DNA from: Bisbaumannia sp015645095
Lineage (GTDB): Bacteria > Pseudomonadota > Gammaproteobacteria > Pseudomonadales > Halomonadaceae
Direction: 5' to 3'
Assembly: GCA_036871055.1 (NCBI GenBank)
Contig: CP141893.1
Location: 1,178,001 to 1,242,000, forward strand
Length of the DNA stretch: 64,000 bases
In this document: positions 46,345 through 53,997 of the stretch, piece after piece
Layout: the number at the start of each line of letters is the position of its first letter
Position numbering within the stretch: the stretch's first letter is position 1
Translations under genes and position numbers: made by a program
Notes under the pieces: generated by a model
Seen by the model: the letters and a program-made list of their open reading frames with translations, nothing else
Databases searched by the model: none
What the model was told of the DNA's origin: nothing

Positions 46345-46452
46345 ACTCGGCATAGCCGAGTTCCCACGAGGCCATCGCTAAGCCACAGGTGTTGTGGGAG
46401 TCCGGCGATCCGGCGTCCCGGTTCTTCCGAGCGATTGGCGCCGCCAGGCGCC
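46345..46452. repeat. Dispersed palindromic element, copy 2
   Basis: The segment opens with CACTCGGCATAGCCGAGTTC, contains TTGTGGGAGTCCGG, and ends with the core GGCGCCGCCAGGCGCC (46437-46452). A near-identical block follows fliD copy 2 at 49795-49884. Confidence 0.85.
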
Positions 46453-46470
46453 CCGGTATCGAAACATGGC

Positions 46471-47391
46471 CTAAAGCCTGAACTCCTGGGAAGGGGGAGA
46501 GGCCCCTTCCAGTTCGGATACCACGGCGCCTAGCGTCTCGCTCAGCTCTCGGCAGAGGAAGTCGGTAAACTTGGCCCTGAGCAGGGTGCGTTCGAGCGTA
46601 TCGGCAGGCAGGAAGCGTGTCATTTCGTGCCTGAAGGCATCGCCGCCGATGATCTCGGGCAGCCTGTCGATCATGGCCGTCGCCTTGCCGAGATAATCCT
46701 CGACACGATAGTCCCTCAGTTTCTGCGTTACCAAACCGATGTTCGGGGTAGCCCCCTGCTGCTTGAGCCACTGCAGGTCCCAGATGTCGCGGTGTCGCAC
46801 GTACTTTTGCGTATTGACCAGGGAGACCAGTTTGTCGGCCAGTATCTCGTCGAGGCTTTCGCAGAGAACCAGCAGATCACTGTAGCCATCCGGCAGGAAA
46901 GGGTAATGCACCTGCAGGTTTCTGGCTTGGCGGGTATGGGCCGGAATATTGGCGATTTCCAGCTTGATGCGCTGCTTGGGAAGGTCGGGACGGCTGGGCG
47001 AGGTCACTACGGCCACCTGCCACTTATCGACCTTGACCTCCGCATAGGCCGGCTCATGGCGCAGGACTCTGGGAGGCTTGACGGTCACCTCGAGGCGGTA
47101 ACGTCGGCTGACATAGGTTTCGATGCATGCCTTGATCGCGGCCACCCTGTCGCTCTGGAAGTCCCGCCCTCCGGCGAAGTCCAGATCCTCACTGAAACGT
47201 GATGCGCCGTAGCATAGCCGGAGCGAGGTTCCGCCCTGGAAGGTCAGGTCGTCGAGCAAGCCCTCGCGGTCGAGGGCGAAGAGGATATCGAAGTGGAGCA
47301 GCTCCTTCTCGATCACCGGGCGCATGGCCTGCCTGCCCGGCTCGGCCATGGCGCGGGCCACCAGTGTTTCGAAGTCGGCGGGATCAATCAT
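46471..47391 (-). CDS. AbiEii/AbiGii-type nucleotidyltransferase toxin
   Basis: The 306-residue protein has the AbiEii motifs: GGTSLRLCYG (about 69-78) and RFSEDLDF (80-87) form the nucleotidyltransferase site, with a basic/charged domain after and KYVRHRDIWDLQWL near 210. Relatives act as toxins of type IV toxin-antitoxin and abortive-infection systems. ATG at 47391 overlaps the antitoxin gene by 8 bp. It lies between two fliD copies and on the opposite strand. Confidence 0.88.
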   Translation of the reverse strand: MIDPADFETLVARAMAEPGRQAMRPVIEKELLHFDILFALDREGLLDDLTFQGGTSLRLCYGASRFSEDLDFAGGRDFQSDRVAAIKACIETYVSRRYRLEVTVKPPRVLRHEPAYAEVKVDKWQVAVVTSPSRPDLPKQRIKLEIANIPAHTRQARNLQVHYPFLPDGYSDLLVLCESLDEILADKLVSLVNTQKYVRHRDIWDLQWLKQQGATPNIGLVTQKLRDYRVEDYLGKATAMIDRLPEIIGGDAFRHEMTRFLPADTLERTLLRAKFTDFLCRELSETLGAVVSELEGASPPSQEFRL

Positions 47392-47929
47392 TGGCGAGTG
47401 CCTCGCTATCGACGAGATGGGTATTGCGGCCCACACGCTTCAGGTCGGCCCAGGCCGCCGCGGGAGTCGCCAGGCGCAGGGGGCGTCCTACGTCGCGTGC
47501 CCGTTCCAGCACCTTGGAAACCGGGCGGCTGGTGTGAGTGAACTCGATGGTGCCGTAGGGCGTGCGGTAGGTGCCCTTGCGCCCGGTGGTCATGATGGTG
47601 AGGCGGTCGACGGGAATCTGCGAGATAACGCCATACTCCGACAGGGCCGACTCCAGGCTGACGTAGCTGTATTCCCCTCGGCGCATGGCACAAGCGATGC
47701 GCTCGAGAAGATAGGGGGCGTCGGTTCTGGCCAGGGCGTAGCGGTAAATGCCCCGGGAAACGGCCTCCAGCAGCCCCTGTCGGCGTAGCCGGTTGATGCC
47801 TTCCTGCAGTGTCTTGGGGCTATCTTCGGGGAAGAGCTTCGCCAGGTCGCGCCGGGTAAACAGGCTGCGTCCTTCCTGGCGATCCCAGGCATCGAAGCGG
47901 TGCCGAGCGGTCTGATAATCCATAAGCAT
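47384..47929 (-). CDS. AbiEi-type antitoxin (DUF6088-like)
   Basis: The 181-residue protein has an N-terminal winged-helix region (LFTRRDLAKLFPEDSPKTLQ, GLLEAVSRGIYRYA) and the AbiEi core (GEYSYVSLESALSEYGVISQ, GTYRTPYGTIEFTHT). It should repress its operon and neutralise the toxin. The start is uncertain: ATG at 47929 or 47923, or TTG at 47935. A short inverted repeat (ACTAT/ATAGT, 47938-47953) just upstream may be its operator. Confidence 0.85.
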   Translation of the reverse strand: MLMDYQTARHRFDAWDRQEGRSLFTRRDLAKLFPEDSPKTLQEGINRLRRQGLLEAVSRGIYRYALARTDAPYLLERIACAMRRGEYSYVSLESALSEYGVISQIPVDRLTIMTTGRKGTYRTPYGTIEFTHTSRPVSKVLERARDVGRPLRLATPAAAWADLKRVGRNTHLVDSEALAND

Positions 47930-47937
47930 ACACAAAG

Positions 47938-47953
47938 ACTATGTACAGATAGT
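47938..47953. promoter_or_regulatory. Possible AbiEi operator
   Basis: Arms ACTAT and ATAGT are separated by GTACAG, directly before the antitoxin start. AbiEi proteins bind inverted repeats to repress their own genes. The site is short, so the call is tentative. Confidence 0.4.
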
Positions 47954-48084
47954 TTAAGTGTCTAGTTGAAGGGTCGCAAGCGGGTCGCTGACCTCTCGGG
48001 ATGTTCTGCACCTGCTCTGCCTCGGTTGAACCACCCGGTTTTCTTCAAGAGCGCTGATTCGGCCGGTCCGACGCCTCGGCGATG

Positions 48085-48100
48085 GGCGCCGCCAGGCGCC
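48085..48100. repeat. Dispersed palindromic element core, copy 3
   Basis: GGCGCCGCCAGGCGCC, preceded by GGTCCGACGCCTCGGCGAT, lies between the antitoxin gene and fliD copy 2. The preceding 19 bases are shared with the copy at 49759-49774. Confidence 0.85.
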
Positions 48101-48132
48101 CCGAGTGTCCCCTTGGCCCTCGAAAATCGCCC

Positions 48133-48159
48133 TAAAGTTCTCCGCCGCTCCGCCGATAA
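48133..48159 (+). promoter_or_regulatory. Sigma-28 promoter of fliD copy 2
   Basis: TAAAGTTC (48133-48140), an 11-bp gap and GCCGATAA (48152-48159) match the FliA consensus perfectly, 44 bp before the start. Confidence 0.92.
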
Positions 48160-48202
48160 CCCCCTTACGGACCCGCGATGGGGACTCAAGGAGCGGTAAC
48201 TC

Positions 48203-49615
48203 ATGGCAACAATTTCATCACTCGGCATCGGCTCGGGACTGGACCTCAACGGCCTGCTGGATCAGCTGCGCGATGCCGAGCGCGGCAAGCTGGAACCCAT
48301 CAAGCGTCAGCAGGCGCAGCAGCAGGCGAAGATCTCCGCCTATGGCCAGCTGCAGTCGGCGCTGACCACCTTCCAGGACAGCGTGGCCAAGCTCAACGAC
48401 GCCTCGCTTTTCCAGAGCCTCTCCACCAACGTGCGCGGTGATGCCTTTACCGCCACCGCCAGCAAGACCGCTCAGCCCGGCACTTTCCAGGTGGAAGTGA
48501 GCCAGCTGGCCAGCGCCGGCACCCTGGCCACCCAGCGGGTCAGCGAGGCGGACAGCCCCCTGGTGGAGGCCGATACCACCCTGGAGCTGACCTTCGCCGG
48601 CCTGGATGACCAGGAGCCGCCGCAGAACATCAAGGTCGAGGTCGAAATCGCCGCCGGCAGCAGCCTCGAGGAGATCCGCGATGCCATCAACGCCCAGGAT
48701 AAGGCCGGCGTCACGGCCTCCATCGTCAACGATGGCAGCGGCTACCGCCTGGCGCTGAGCTCCACCGAGACCGGTGCCGACGCCTCCATCGCCAGCACCA
48801 ACTTCCACGATATCCTGAGTGCCGATGCCAAGGACGATGTGGCCAGCTTCGCCGATAACCAGGTGATTACCCAGGCCGGCGACGATGCCCTGATCAAGGT
48901 CAATGGCATCGATATCGTCAGCAGCAGCAACCGGGTGGAGGGCGCCATCCAGGGCGTGACGCTCAACCTGGAGGAGACCACCGCCGAGGGCCAGACCCAG
49001 ACCCTGCGTGTGGAGCAGGACACCCTCAAGGTGCGCGAGGCGGTCAGCGGCTTCGTCAAGGCCTTCAACGACCTCAAGGGCACCATCGGCAAGCTGACCG
49101 CCTACAATGGCGACAGCGGCGCCGCCGGCGAGCTGATCGGCGACAATGCCGTGCGCACCATCGAGTCGCGGCTGCGTGGCGTGCTGGGTGGTGGTGTGGG
49201 GGAGGGCGAGCTGCGCATGCTCAGCGAAGTGGGCATCACCCTGCAGCGCGACGGCACCCTCAAGCTGGATGACGACAAGCTGGGCGAACTGGTCACCGAG
49301 AACATGGCCGGCCTGGGCGAGTTCTTCGCCGGCGCCGACAAGGCCGGGGGGCTGGCGGGGCAGATGGACAAGACCCTGGGCCAGCTGCTGGACAGCAACG
49401 GCATCGTCAAGCGCTCCATCGAAGGCGCCGAAGGTCGCGCCGAAAGCCTGGTCGAACGCCATGCCCGCATGGAGCAGAGCATCAACCGCACCATCGACCG
49501 CTACCGGGTGCAATTCGGCCAGCTCGACGCCATGATCGCCCAGATGAACCAGACCAGTCAGTACCTCACCCAGCAGTTCGACGCCCTCGACGCCCAACTG
49601 GGCCGCAGGAAGTAA
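48203..49615 (+). CDS. fliD: Flagellar filament cap protein FliD, copy 2
   Basis: The 470-residue protein has the same ends as copy 1 (ISSLGIGSGLDLNGLLDQLR, MIAQMNQTSQYLTQQF) and a differing, slightly longer centre. AAGGAG precedes the ATG. It has the stronger sigma-28 promoter and lies next to fliC, so it is probably the main cap for the present flagellin. A terminator follows. Confidence 0.95.
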   Translation: MATISSLGIGSGLDLNGLLDQLRDAERGKLEPIKRQQAQQQAKISAYGQLQSALTTFQDSVAKLNDASLFQSLSTNVRGDAFTATASKTAQPGTFQVEVSQLASAGTLATQRVSEADSPLVEADTTLELTFAGLDDQEPPQNIKVEVEIAAGSSLEEIRDAINAQDKAGVTASIVNDGSGYRLALSSTETGADASIASTNFHDILSADAKDDVASFADNQVITQAGDDALIKVNGIDIVSSSNRVEGAIQGVTLNLEETTAEGQTQTLRVEQDTLKVREAVSGFVKAFNDLKGTIGKLTAYNGDSGAAGELIGDNAVRTIESRLRGVLGGGVGEGELRMLSEVGITLQRDGTLKLDDDKLGELVTENMAGLGEFFAGADKAGGLAGQMDKTLGQLLDSNGIVKRSIEGAEGRAESLVERHARMEQSINRTIDRYRVQFGQLDAMIAQMNQTSQYLTQQFDALDAQLGRRK

Positions 49616-49632
49616 CCAACGCCAGTCCGGAG

Positions 49633-49660
49633 CCAGCTCCCCACCTGGGGAGCTGGTTTT
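49633..49660 (+). terminator. Rho-independent terminator of fliD copy 2
   Basis: CCAGCTCCCC and GGGGAGCTGG form a 10-bp stem with loop ACCT, followed by TTTT. Confidence 0.85.
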
Positions 49661-49678
49661 AGCTGCGTCCGATATATT

Positions 49679-49884
49679 AGCGCCGTCAGGCGCCTTAGAT
49701 CCCCCCCCAGTATCACCGTGGGAGCTAGCTTTAGCTGCGGTCCGACGTCTCGGCGATTGGCGCCGCCAGGCGCCTCGGGTTTTCCTGTCCCATCACTCGG
49801 CATAGCCGAATTCCCACGACATCACCGCTAAGTCACAGGTTTTGTGGGAGTCCGGATTCCGGACGATTGGCGCCGCCAGGCGCC
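49679..49884. repeat. Three adjoining dispersed palindromic elements, copies 4-6
   Basis: A partial core GCGCCGTCAGGCGCC lies at 49680-49694. A 57-bp element runs from GTGGGAG at 49718 to the core at 49759-49774. A longer one (49795-49884) repeats the block found after fliD copy 1 and ends with the core at 49869-49884. They fill most of the gap before the 8-bp array. Confidence 0.82.
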
Positions 49885-49899
49885 CCGACGATCCTCCCT

Positions 49900-50107
49900 G
49901 GCCGCTTGGCCGCTTGGCCGCTTGGCCGCTTGGCCGCTTGGCCGCTTGGCCGCTTGGCCGCTTGGCCGCTTGGCCGCTTGGCCGCTTGGCCGCTTGGCCG
50001 CTTGGCCGCTTGGCCGCTTGGCCGCTTGGCCGCTTGGCCGCTTGGCCGCTTGGCCGCTTGGCCGCTTGGCCGCTTGGCCGCTTGGCCGCTTGGCCGCTTG
50101 GCCGCTT
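49900..50107. repeat. 8-bp tandem repeat array, 26 perfect copies
   Basis: GGCCGCTT is repeated 26 times without a mismatch across 208 bp, followed by one GGCCCCTT (50108-50115) and four 7-bp GCCCCTT units (50116-50143). All reading frames on both strands stay open through it. It ends 68 bp before the fliC sigma-28 -35 box. Confidence 0.97.
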
Positions 50108-50174
50108 GGCCCCTTGCCCCTTGCCCCTTGCCCCTTGCCCCTTGCCCCTCCCAGAAAATTTTTCCAACCAACCC

Positions 50175-50201
50175 TAAAGTCCCCCCTTCATCCGCCGTTA
50201 A
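50175..50201 (+). promoter_or_regulatory. Sigma-28 promoter of fliC
   Basis: TAAAGTCC (50175-50182), an 11-bp gap and GCCGTTAA (50194-50201) match the FliA pattern with one change in the -10. It lies 95 bp before the start and downstream of the repeat array. Confidence 0.9.
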
Positions 50202-50295
50202 AGATTACAACGGCCAACGGCGCCGTTGTGGCAGGCCCCACCGATGCATGGCTCGGGGCGGTCAATGGAGCCCTCAACGCAAGAAGGAAGATCTC

Positions 50296-51402
50296 ATGTC
50301 TGTGATCAATACCAACATTACCTCCATGATTGGCCAGTCCAATCTGAACAAGAGCCAGAACGCGCTGCAGACCTCCATGGAGCGTCTCTCCTCCGGCCTG
50401 CGTATCAACAGCGCCAAGGATGATGCGGCCGGTCAGGCCATCGCCAACCGCATGACCGCCCAGGTCAATGGCCTGGCTCAGGCCCAGCGTAACGCCAACG
50501 ACGGCATCTCCCTGGCCCAGACCGCCGAAGGCTCTCTCAATCAGGTCAACGACAACCTGCAGCGTATTCGTGAGCTGAGCGTTCAGGCCCAGAACGGCAC
50601 TAACTCCGCCAATGACCTCAAGTCCATCCAGGACGAGATCGGTCAGCGTCTGGCCGAGATCGACCGCATCTCTGAAGAGACCAGCTTCAACGGTGTTAGT
50701 GTGCTGGCAAGCGACCAAGGGGTTAAAATCCAGGTCGGGGCTAATGACGGTGAGACCATCACTGTTAACCTTCAGGAAATCAACTCCGAAACTCTCAGTC
50801 TTGGTACGTTCAATGTGGACGGTGTCAATACCGACAACCTCCAAGCAGCAGTGTTGACCGATGACGATGATAATACTGTTGGGGGGGCAATAACCCTGCA
50901 AGACGAAGATGGAAATACCATCACCGCTTCAGGTGATGGCTTTCAAGAGATTACAGATGAAGATGGCAATGGCACTGGCCAGTATGTGATCGAGACTCTT
51001 AACGATGCTGGTGAAACTGTATACCTGAACGTCACCAATGTAGATATTACAACTGGTACGGCTGGTGATGGTACTGATTCAACAGCAGTGGTCACTGCAG
51101 ATGCCACTTATGAGCGTGGAGAGCTGTCTGAATCACCGCTGGCTTCTCTGGATACTGCTCTGAATCAGGTCGATACCCTGCGCTCCGAACTGGGTGCCGT
51201 GCAGAACCGCTTCGAAGATGCCATTACCAACCTGAGCACCAACGAAACCAACCTGGCTGCCGCTCGTTCGCGCATCGAAGATGCCGACTACGCGGTGGAA
51301 GTGGCCAATATGACCCGCGCGCAGATTCTGCAGCAGGCTGGTACTTCCGTACTGGCACAGGCCAACCAGATCCCGCAGAACGTGCTGTCTCTGCTGGGTT
51401 AA
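50296..51402 (+). CDS. fliC: Flagellin
   Basis: The 368-residue filament protein has conserved D0/D1 ends: SVINTNITSMIGQSNLNKSQ, SGLRINSAKDDAAGQAIANR at the start and AARSRIEDADYAVEVANMTR, then the C-terminal ANQIPQNVLSLLG. The centre (about residues 135-275, 50690-51130) is acidic, Thr-rich and distinctly more AT-rich than the ends, as expected for an exchanged surface domain. AGGAAG precedes the ATG. A reading frame continues upstream through the 8-bp array, but the promoter is downstream of the array, so that extension is unlikely to be made. Confidence 0.97.
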   Translation: MSVINTNITSMIGQSNLNKSQNALQTSMERLSSGLRINSAKDDAAGQAIANRMTAQVNGLAQAQRNANDGISLAQTAEGSLNQVNDNLQRIRELSVQAQNGTNSANDLKSIQDEIGQRLAEIDRISEETSFNGVSVLASDQGVKIQVGANDGETITVNLQEINSETLSLGTFNVDGVNTDNLQAAVLTDDDDNTVGGAITLQDEDGNTITASGDGFQEITDEDGNGTGQYVIETLNDAGETVYLNVTNVDITTGTAGDGTDSTAVVTADATYERGELSESPLASLDTALNQVDTLRSELGAVQNRFEDAITNLSTNETNLAAARSRIEDADYAVEVANMTRAQILQQAGTSVLAQANQIPQNVLSLLG

Positions 51403-51440
51403 TCTGAAGCTTGGCCGCAAGGCTGAAGTGGTAAGAAATG

Positions 51441-51467
51441 ACGGGGCCGAAAGGCCCCGTTTTTATT
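51441..51467 (+). terminator. Rho-independent terminator of fliC
   Basis: ACGGGGCC and GGCCCCGT form an 8-bp stem with a GAAA loop, followed by TTTTATT. Confidence 0.92.
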
Positions 51468-51477
51468 AGGGGGCAAG

Positions 51478-51978
51478 GTGAAGAGAGAAATTCAAAATGA
51501 AATCAACTTTCAAGATGGTGATGTGGATGTGGTGGAGGTCGTTAAAATTTGCGTCGCCCAGCTAATTGATAATGACTTTTTTATTCTAGAGTCGGATTTG
51601 AATGAGAGGACAATTTCCAGTCAGCTTTCTCGTTATCTTCAGATAAGTTTTAGTGAGTGGCATGTCGACTGTGAATACAATAGAGACCATGATGATCCTA
51701 AGCGATTGAAGGTGCGTGCCCAAGGCCTTGTGCGTGAAGAGCTCTCCAGAGATACGATTGGTAGGACCGTTTTTCCAGACATCATTGTTCATGAGAGAGG
51801 CAGGTCGAGAAATTTTATTGTTATTGAGATTAAAAAAACGACAAGTGCTGTGGATAGGGGGTTCGACGTGAAAAAGCTGCATGCATTCAAAAGCCAGCTT
51901 GGCTACCAATATGCAATTTTTTTGGAAATAGGTACAGGGAACTCGGCAGGATGCTACGAATTGATCTGTATTGAGTGA
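51478..51978 (+). CDS. PD-(D/E)XK nuclease-like protein, AT-rich orphan
   Basis: The 166-residue protein is not assigned to a named family. It shows a PD-(D/E)XK-like site: Asp101 in FPDIIVH, then Glu117 and Lys119 in VIEIKK, with a preceding Glu-rich helix (NERTISSQLSRYLQ) and VDCEYNRD. The C-terminal KLHAFKSQLGYQYAIFL completes the fold pattern. The gene is conspicuously AT-rich against its neighbours, which suggests transfer. GTG at 51478 follows GGGGG. It lies alone after fliC and could be a nuclease, a repair or a defence protein. Confidence 0.65.
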   Translation: MKREIQNEINFQDGDVDVVEVVKICVAQLIDNDFFILESDLNERTISSQLSRYLQISFSEWHVDCEYNRDHDDPKRLKVRAQGLVREELSRDTIGRTVFPDIIVHERGRSRNFIVIEIKKTTSAVDRGFDVKKLHAFKSQLGYQYAIFLEIGTGNSAGCYELICIE

Positions 51979-52559
51979 TCGGACAATAGGGGGAAGACCC
52001 TCATTTCTTCAAGTGGTGAACGGAGCGGATGATGATCGGGGACAGACCCTCACTTCTGACCCGGAAAAATAAAAAATGGATATTGGATATCGGGGACATG
52101 GATATCGGGGACAGACCCTCATTTTTCATTTCTCCTTTTGGATATCGGGGACAGACCCTCATTTTTCATTTCTCCTTTGGTCGAGAATGTCTAGAGAGGG
52201 TGGGGCGGACTGGCTGCCAGGGTGGTCGGTATATTTTTTGATTAAGTCAAGGGCGGTATGTCGTGACATATTTAGGGCTATTTAGGGCTATCGGGGACAG
52301 ACCCTCATTTCTCAGGGATGAGGCGTCGTTACTTCTGATCTCTGATGAGGTTGTTGCTTTGGCCGATGATTTCTAGAGAGGGGCAGCCGATACCCCAGCG
52401 GGCTATCGGGGACAGACCCTCATTTCTGACCCGCATTTCTCAAGCGACTGTTGTTCCGGTCGATGATTTCTAGAGATGGTCGGTTCGCCAGGGAACCAGT
52501 CCATCCCCCAGTGCATCCGGCTGCGAATAGCGATAAATATTATCCAACTAGGAGGAAGT
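51979..52559. repeat. Cluster of GGGGACAGACCCTC repeats with decayed duplications
   Basis: At least four near-perfect copies of TATCGGGGACAGACCCTC (near 52101, 52141, 52290 and 52403), one at 52034 beginning GATCGGGG, plus degraded copies near 51983 and 52087. Between them three copies of a CGA-x-x-AT-x-TCTAGAGA block start near 52182, 52369 and 52460. Another segment (52224-52270) resembles the region and start of the gene at 52964. No intact gene is seen. The motif is a near-palindrome of the REP type. Confidence 0.8.
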
Positions 52560-52823
52560 ATGTCATCCAGGGAAGAAATGCATTCCGAGGAGCTTAATGA
52601 CGAGATTCCCGCTCGTTGGCTCACCCTGGCCATGGCGTTTCGGGTGGCCGCGGTGCTATGCCTGGTCATGGGGGGCTACCTGTTCTTCGAAGCGCTCCAG
52701 TATGCCTCGGTGGCGGGCCAGCAGGCTTATATCATGTCGATGCTGCGCCTGGGTATTGCGGTCGTGATTGCACTGTTTTTGCTGCTGGGCGAGAAGGTTT
52801 GCCGTTTCCTGGATGGTGAGTAA
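52560..52823 (+). CDS. Small two-helix membrane protein, unknown
   Basis: The 87-residue protein has an acidic N-terminus (MSSREEMHSEELNDEIPARW) and two hydrophobic stretches (about 20-42 and 55-78). No family is recognised. GGAGGA lies 6 bases before the ATG at 52560, the best ribosome site in this region, which favours a real gene. It follows the repeat cluster directly. Confidence 0.6.
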   Translation: MSSREEMHSEELNDEIPARWLTLAMAFRVAAVLCLVMGGYLFFEALQYASVAGQQAYIMSMLRLGIAVVIALFLLLGEKVCRFLDGE

Positions 52824-52963
52824 TGGATGTTTCACGTCTTCGTCTGGGTTACCAGGAAAACGGGAGCAGAGACAGACCCCTTATTGCTCGGTCGGGTGTG
52901 CGAGTAGCGGGGGTAGGCTGGATGATGTTTTTTATTAATTGATGAAGTCAAGGGTGGTATATC

Positions 52964-53434
52964 GTGGCGTATTTACTTGCGTTGTTGCTGGGTAGCCTGG
53001 CGCCTTTCGTGGCGCGGCTTCGCGTCGTTCGTGGCGGGTGGAGCTTCGCTCAGGCCTTCCTGGGGCTGGGCGTGATGGGCTCGATCGTGTTAGTGGCCAT
53101 CCTGTTTTTCCTCTTCGGTGACCGGCTGGCTGAGTTGATGAATGCCGATGCCGGTAATGCCTATTTCTCGAGAAGCGTGCGTGCCTGGATGGGACTGATG
53201 GCGCTTCCCCTGGGGTTCTACTGGTTCTTTACCTTCCTGGCGATGTGGCGTTCGGCCGGCAGGTTTTCCGCGGGCCGGCGGCTGCTGGCGCGCTATCTGT
53301 CCCTGTTCGCCCTGTCGTCGGCGGCCGCCTGTGTCTTCGCTGCGCCGCTGCCGATTGGCATCATGCTGCTGACGGGAGTCGTGATGGTGCGTCGCCAGAG
53401 ACGAGCGGTAGTCAGTGCTCAGGTATCTTCTTAG
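52964..53434 (+). CDS. Hypothetical four-helix membrane protein
   Basis: The 156-residue protein has about four hydrophobic segments (2-18, 30-52, 73-93, 107-145) and a basic C-terminal end. No family is recognised. The start is GTG at 52964 with AAGGGTGG upstream. The 45 bp around this start are duplicated imperfectly at 52224-52270. Confidence 0.55.
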   Translation: MAYLLALLLGSLAPFVARLRVVRGGWSFAQAFLGLGVMGSIVLVAILFFLFGDRLAELMNADAGNAYFSRSVRAWMGLMALPLGFYWFFTFLAMWRSAGRFSAGRRLLARYLSLFALSSAAACVFAAPLPIGIMLLTGVVMVRRQRRAVVSAQVSS

Positions 53435-53508
53435 CCAAAAGGGAAGGGGAAGCGGGAACCTCGACTGCCCCCTCATTCCCCTCCTCCGGTATATCAGCGA
53501 GACACGAC

Positions 53509-53940
53509 ATGGAATCCGGAATCTTTTTCCTGATCGACGCCAGGCACCTGCCGCGGCCCGAGTACGAGTACATTCGCACCATGGCCATCAAGGCGCTCAC
53601 CGGTGACAGGACCTACCCACCGCTGTTTTCTGGCTGCGCCTATTCCGGTGAGGAGGAGGGGACCGGTGGGGTAACCTTCACCTTCTGGTGGGAGGAAGGC
53701 AAGGTTGCTCAGCACGAGGTCTTCGAGGCATTCCGGACTTCGGGGATGGAGGATAGCACCCTGTGCAAGATCTGCTGGGATCTGGCCCGCACGGCCGATT
53801 TTGTCGGCGCCGCTTACCGCTGCTCGCCGATGCGACCCAAGCTGAACCCATCCGCACCCGATGGCTTCGAGTACCTGGTCGTCAAGGTGGCGCTGGATCA
53901 GCCGCCCGCGCTTATGGGCTATCCGCTTCATGACTGGTAA
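53509..53940 (+). CDS. Hypothetical protein, 143 residues
   Basis: Predicted soluble, with many aromatic residues and three Cys (Cys43, CKIC near 92). No domain is recognised. The ATG at 53509 is the first likely start; an upstream in-frame region would overlap the preceding gene. High GC and codon use are like the core genome. Confidence 0.55.
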   Translation: MESGIFFLIDARHLPRPEYEYIRTMAIKALTGDRTYPPLFSGCAYSGEEEGTGGVTFTFWWEEGKVAQHEVFEAFRTSGMEDSTLCKICWDLARTADFVGAAYRCSPMRPKLNPSAPDGFEYLVVKVALDQPPALMGYPLHDW

Positions 53941-53997
53941 AGCACCAGGCCGCCAGGGCTGGAAGCGCTGCTACTTAATTCTCCCGGGAGCGAACGC

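Noticed and set aside
49900..50107. Possible CRISPR array
   Set aside because: Units are 8 bp with no spacers.
49793..50177. Proline/leucine- or Ala/Lys-rich open frames across the 8-bp array
   Set aside because: Any frame through a stop-free repeat stays open; no ribosome site or homology supports a protein.
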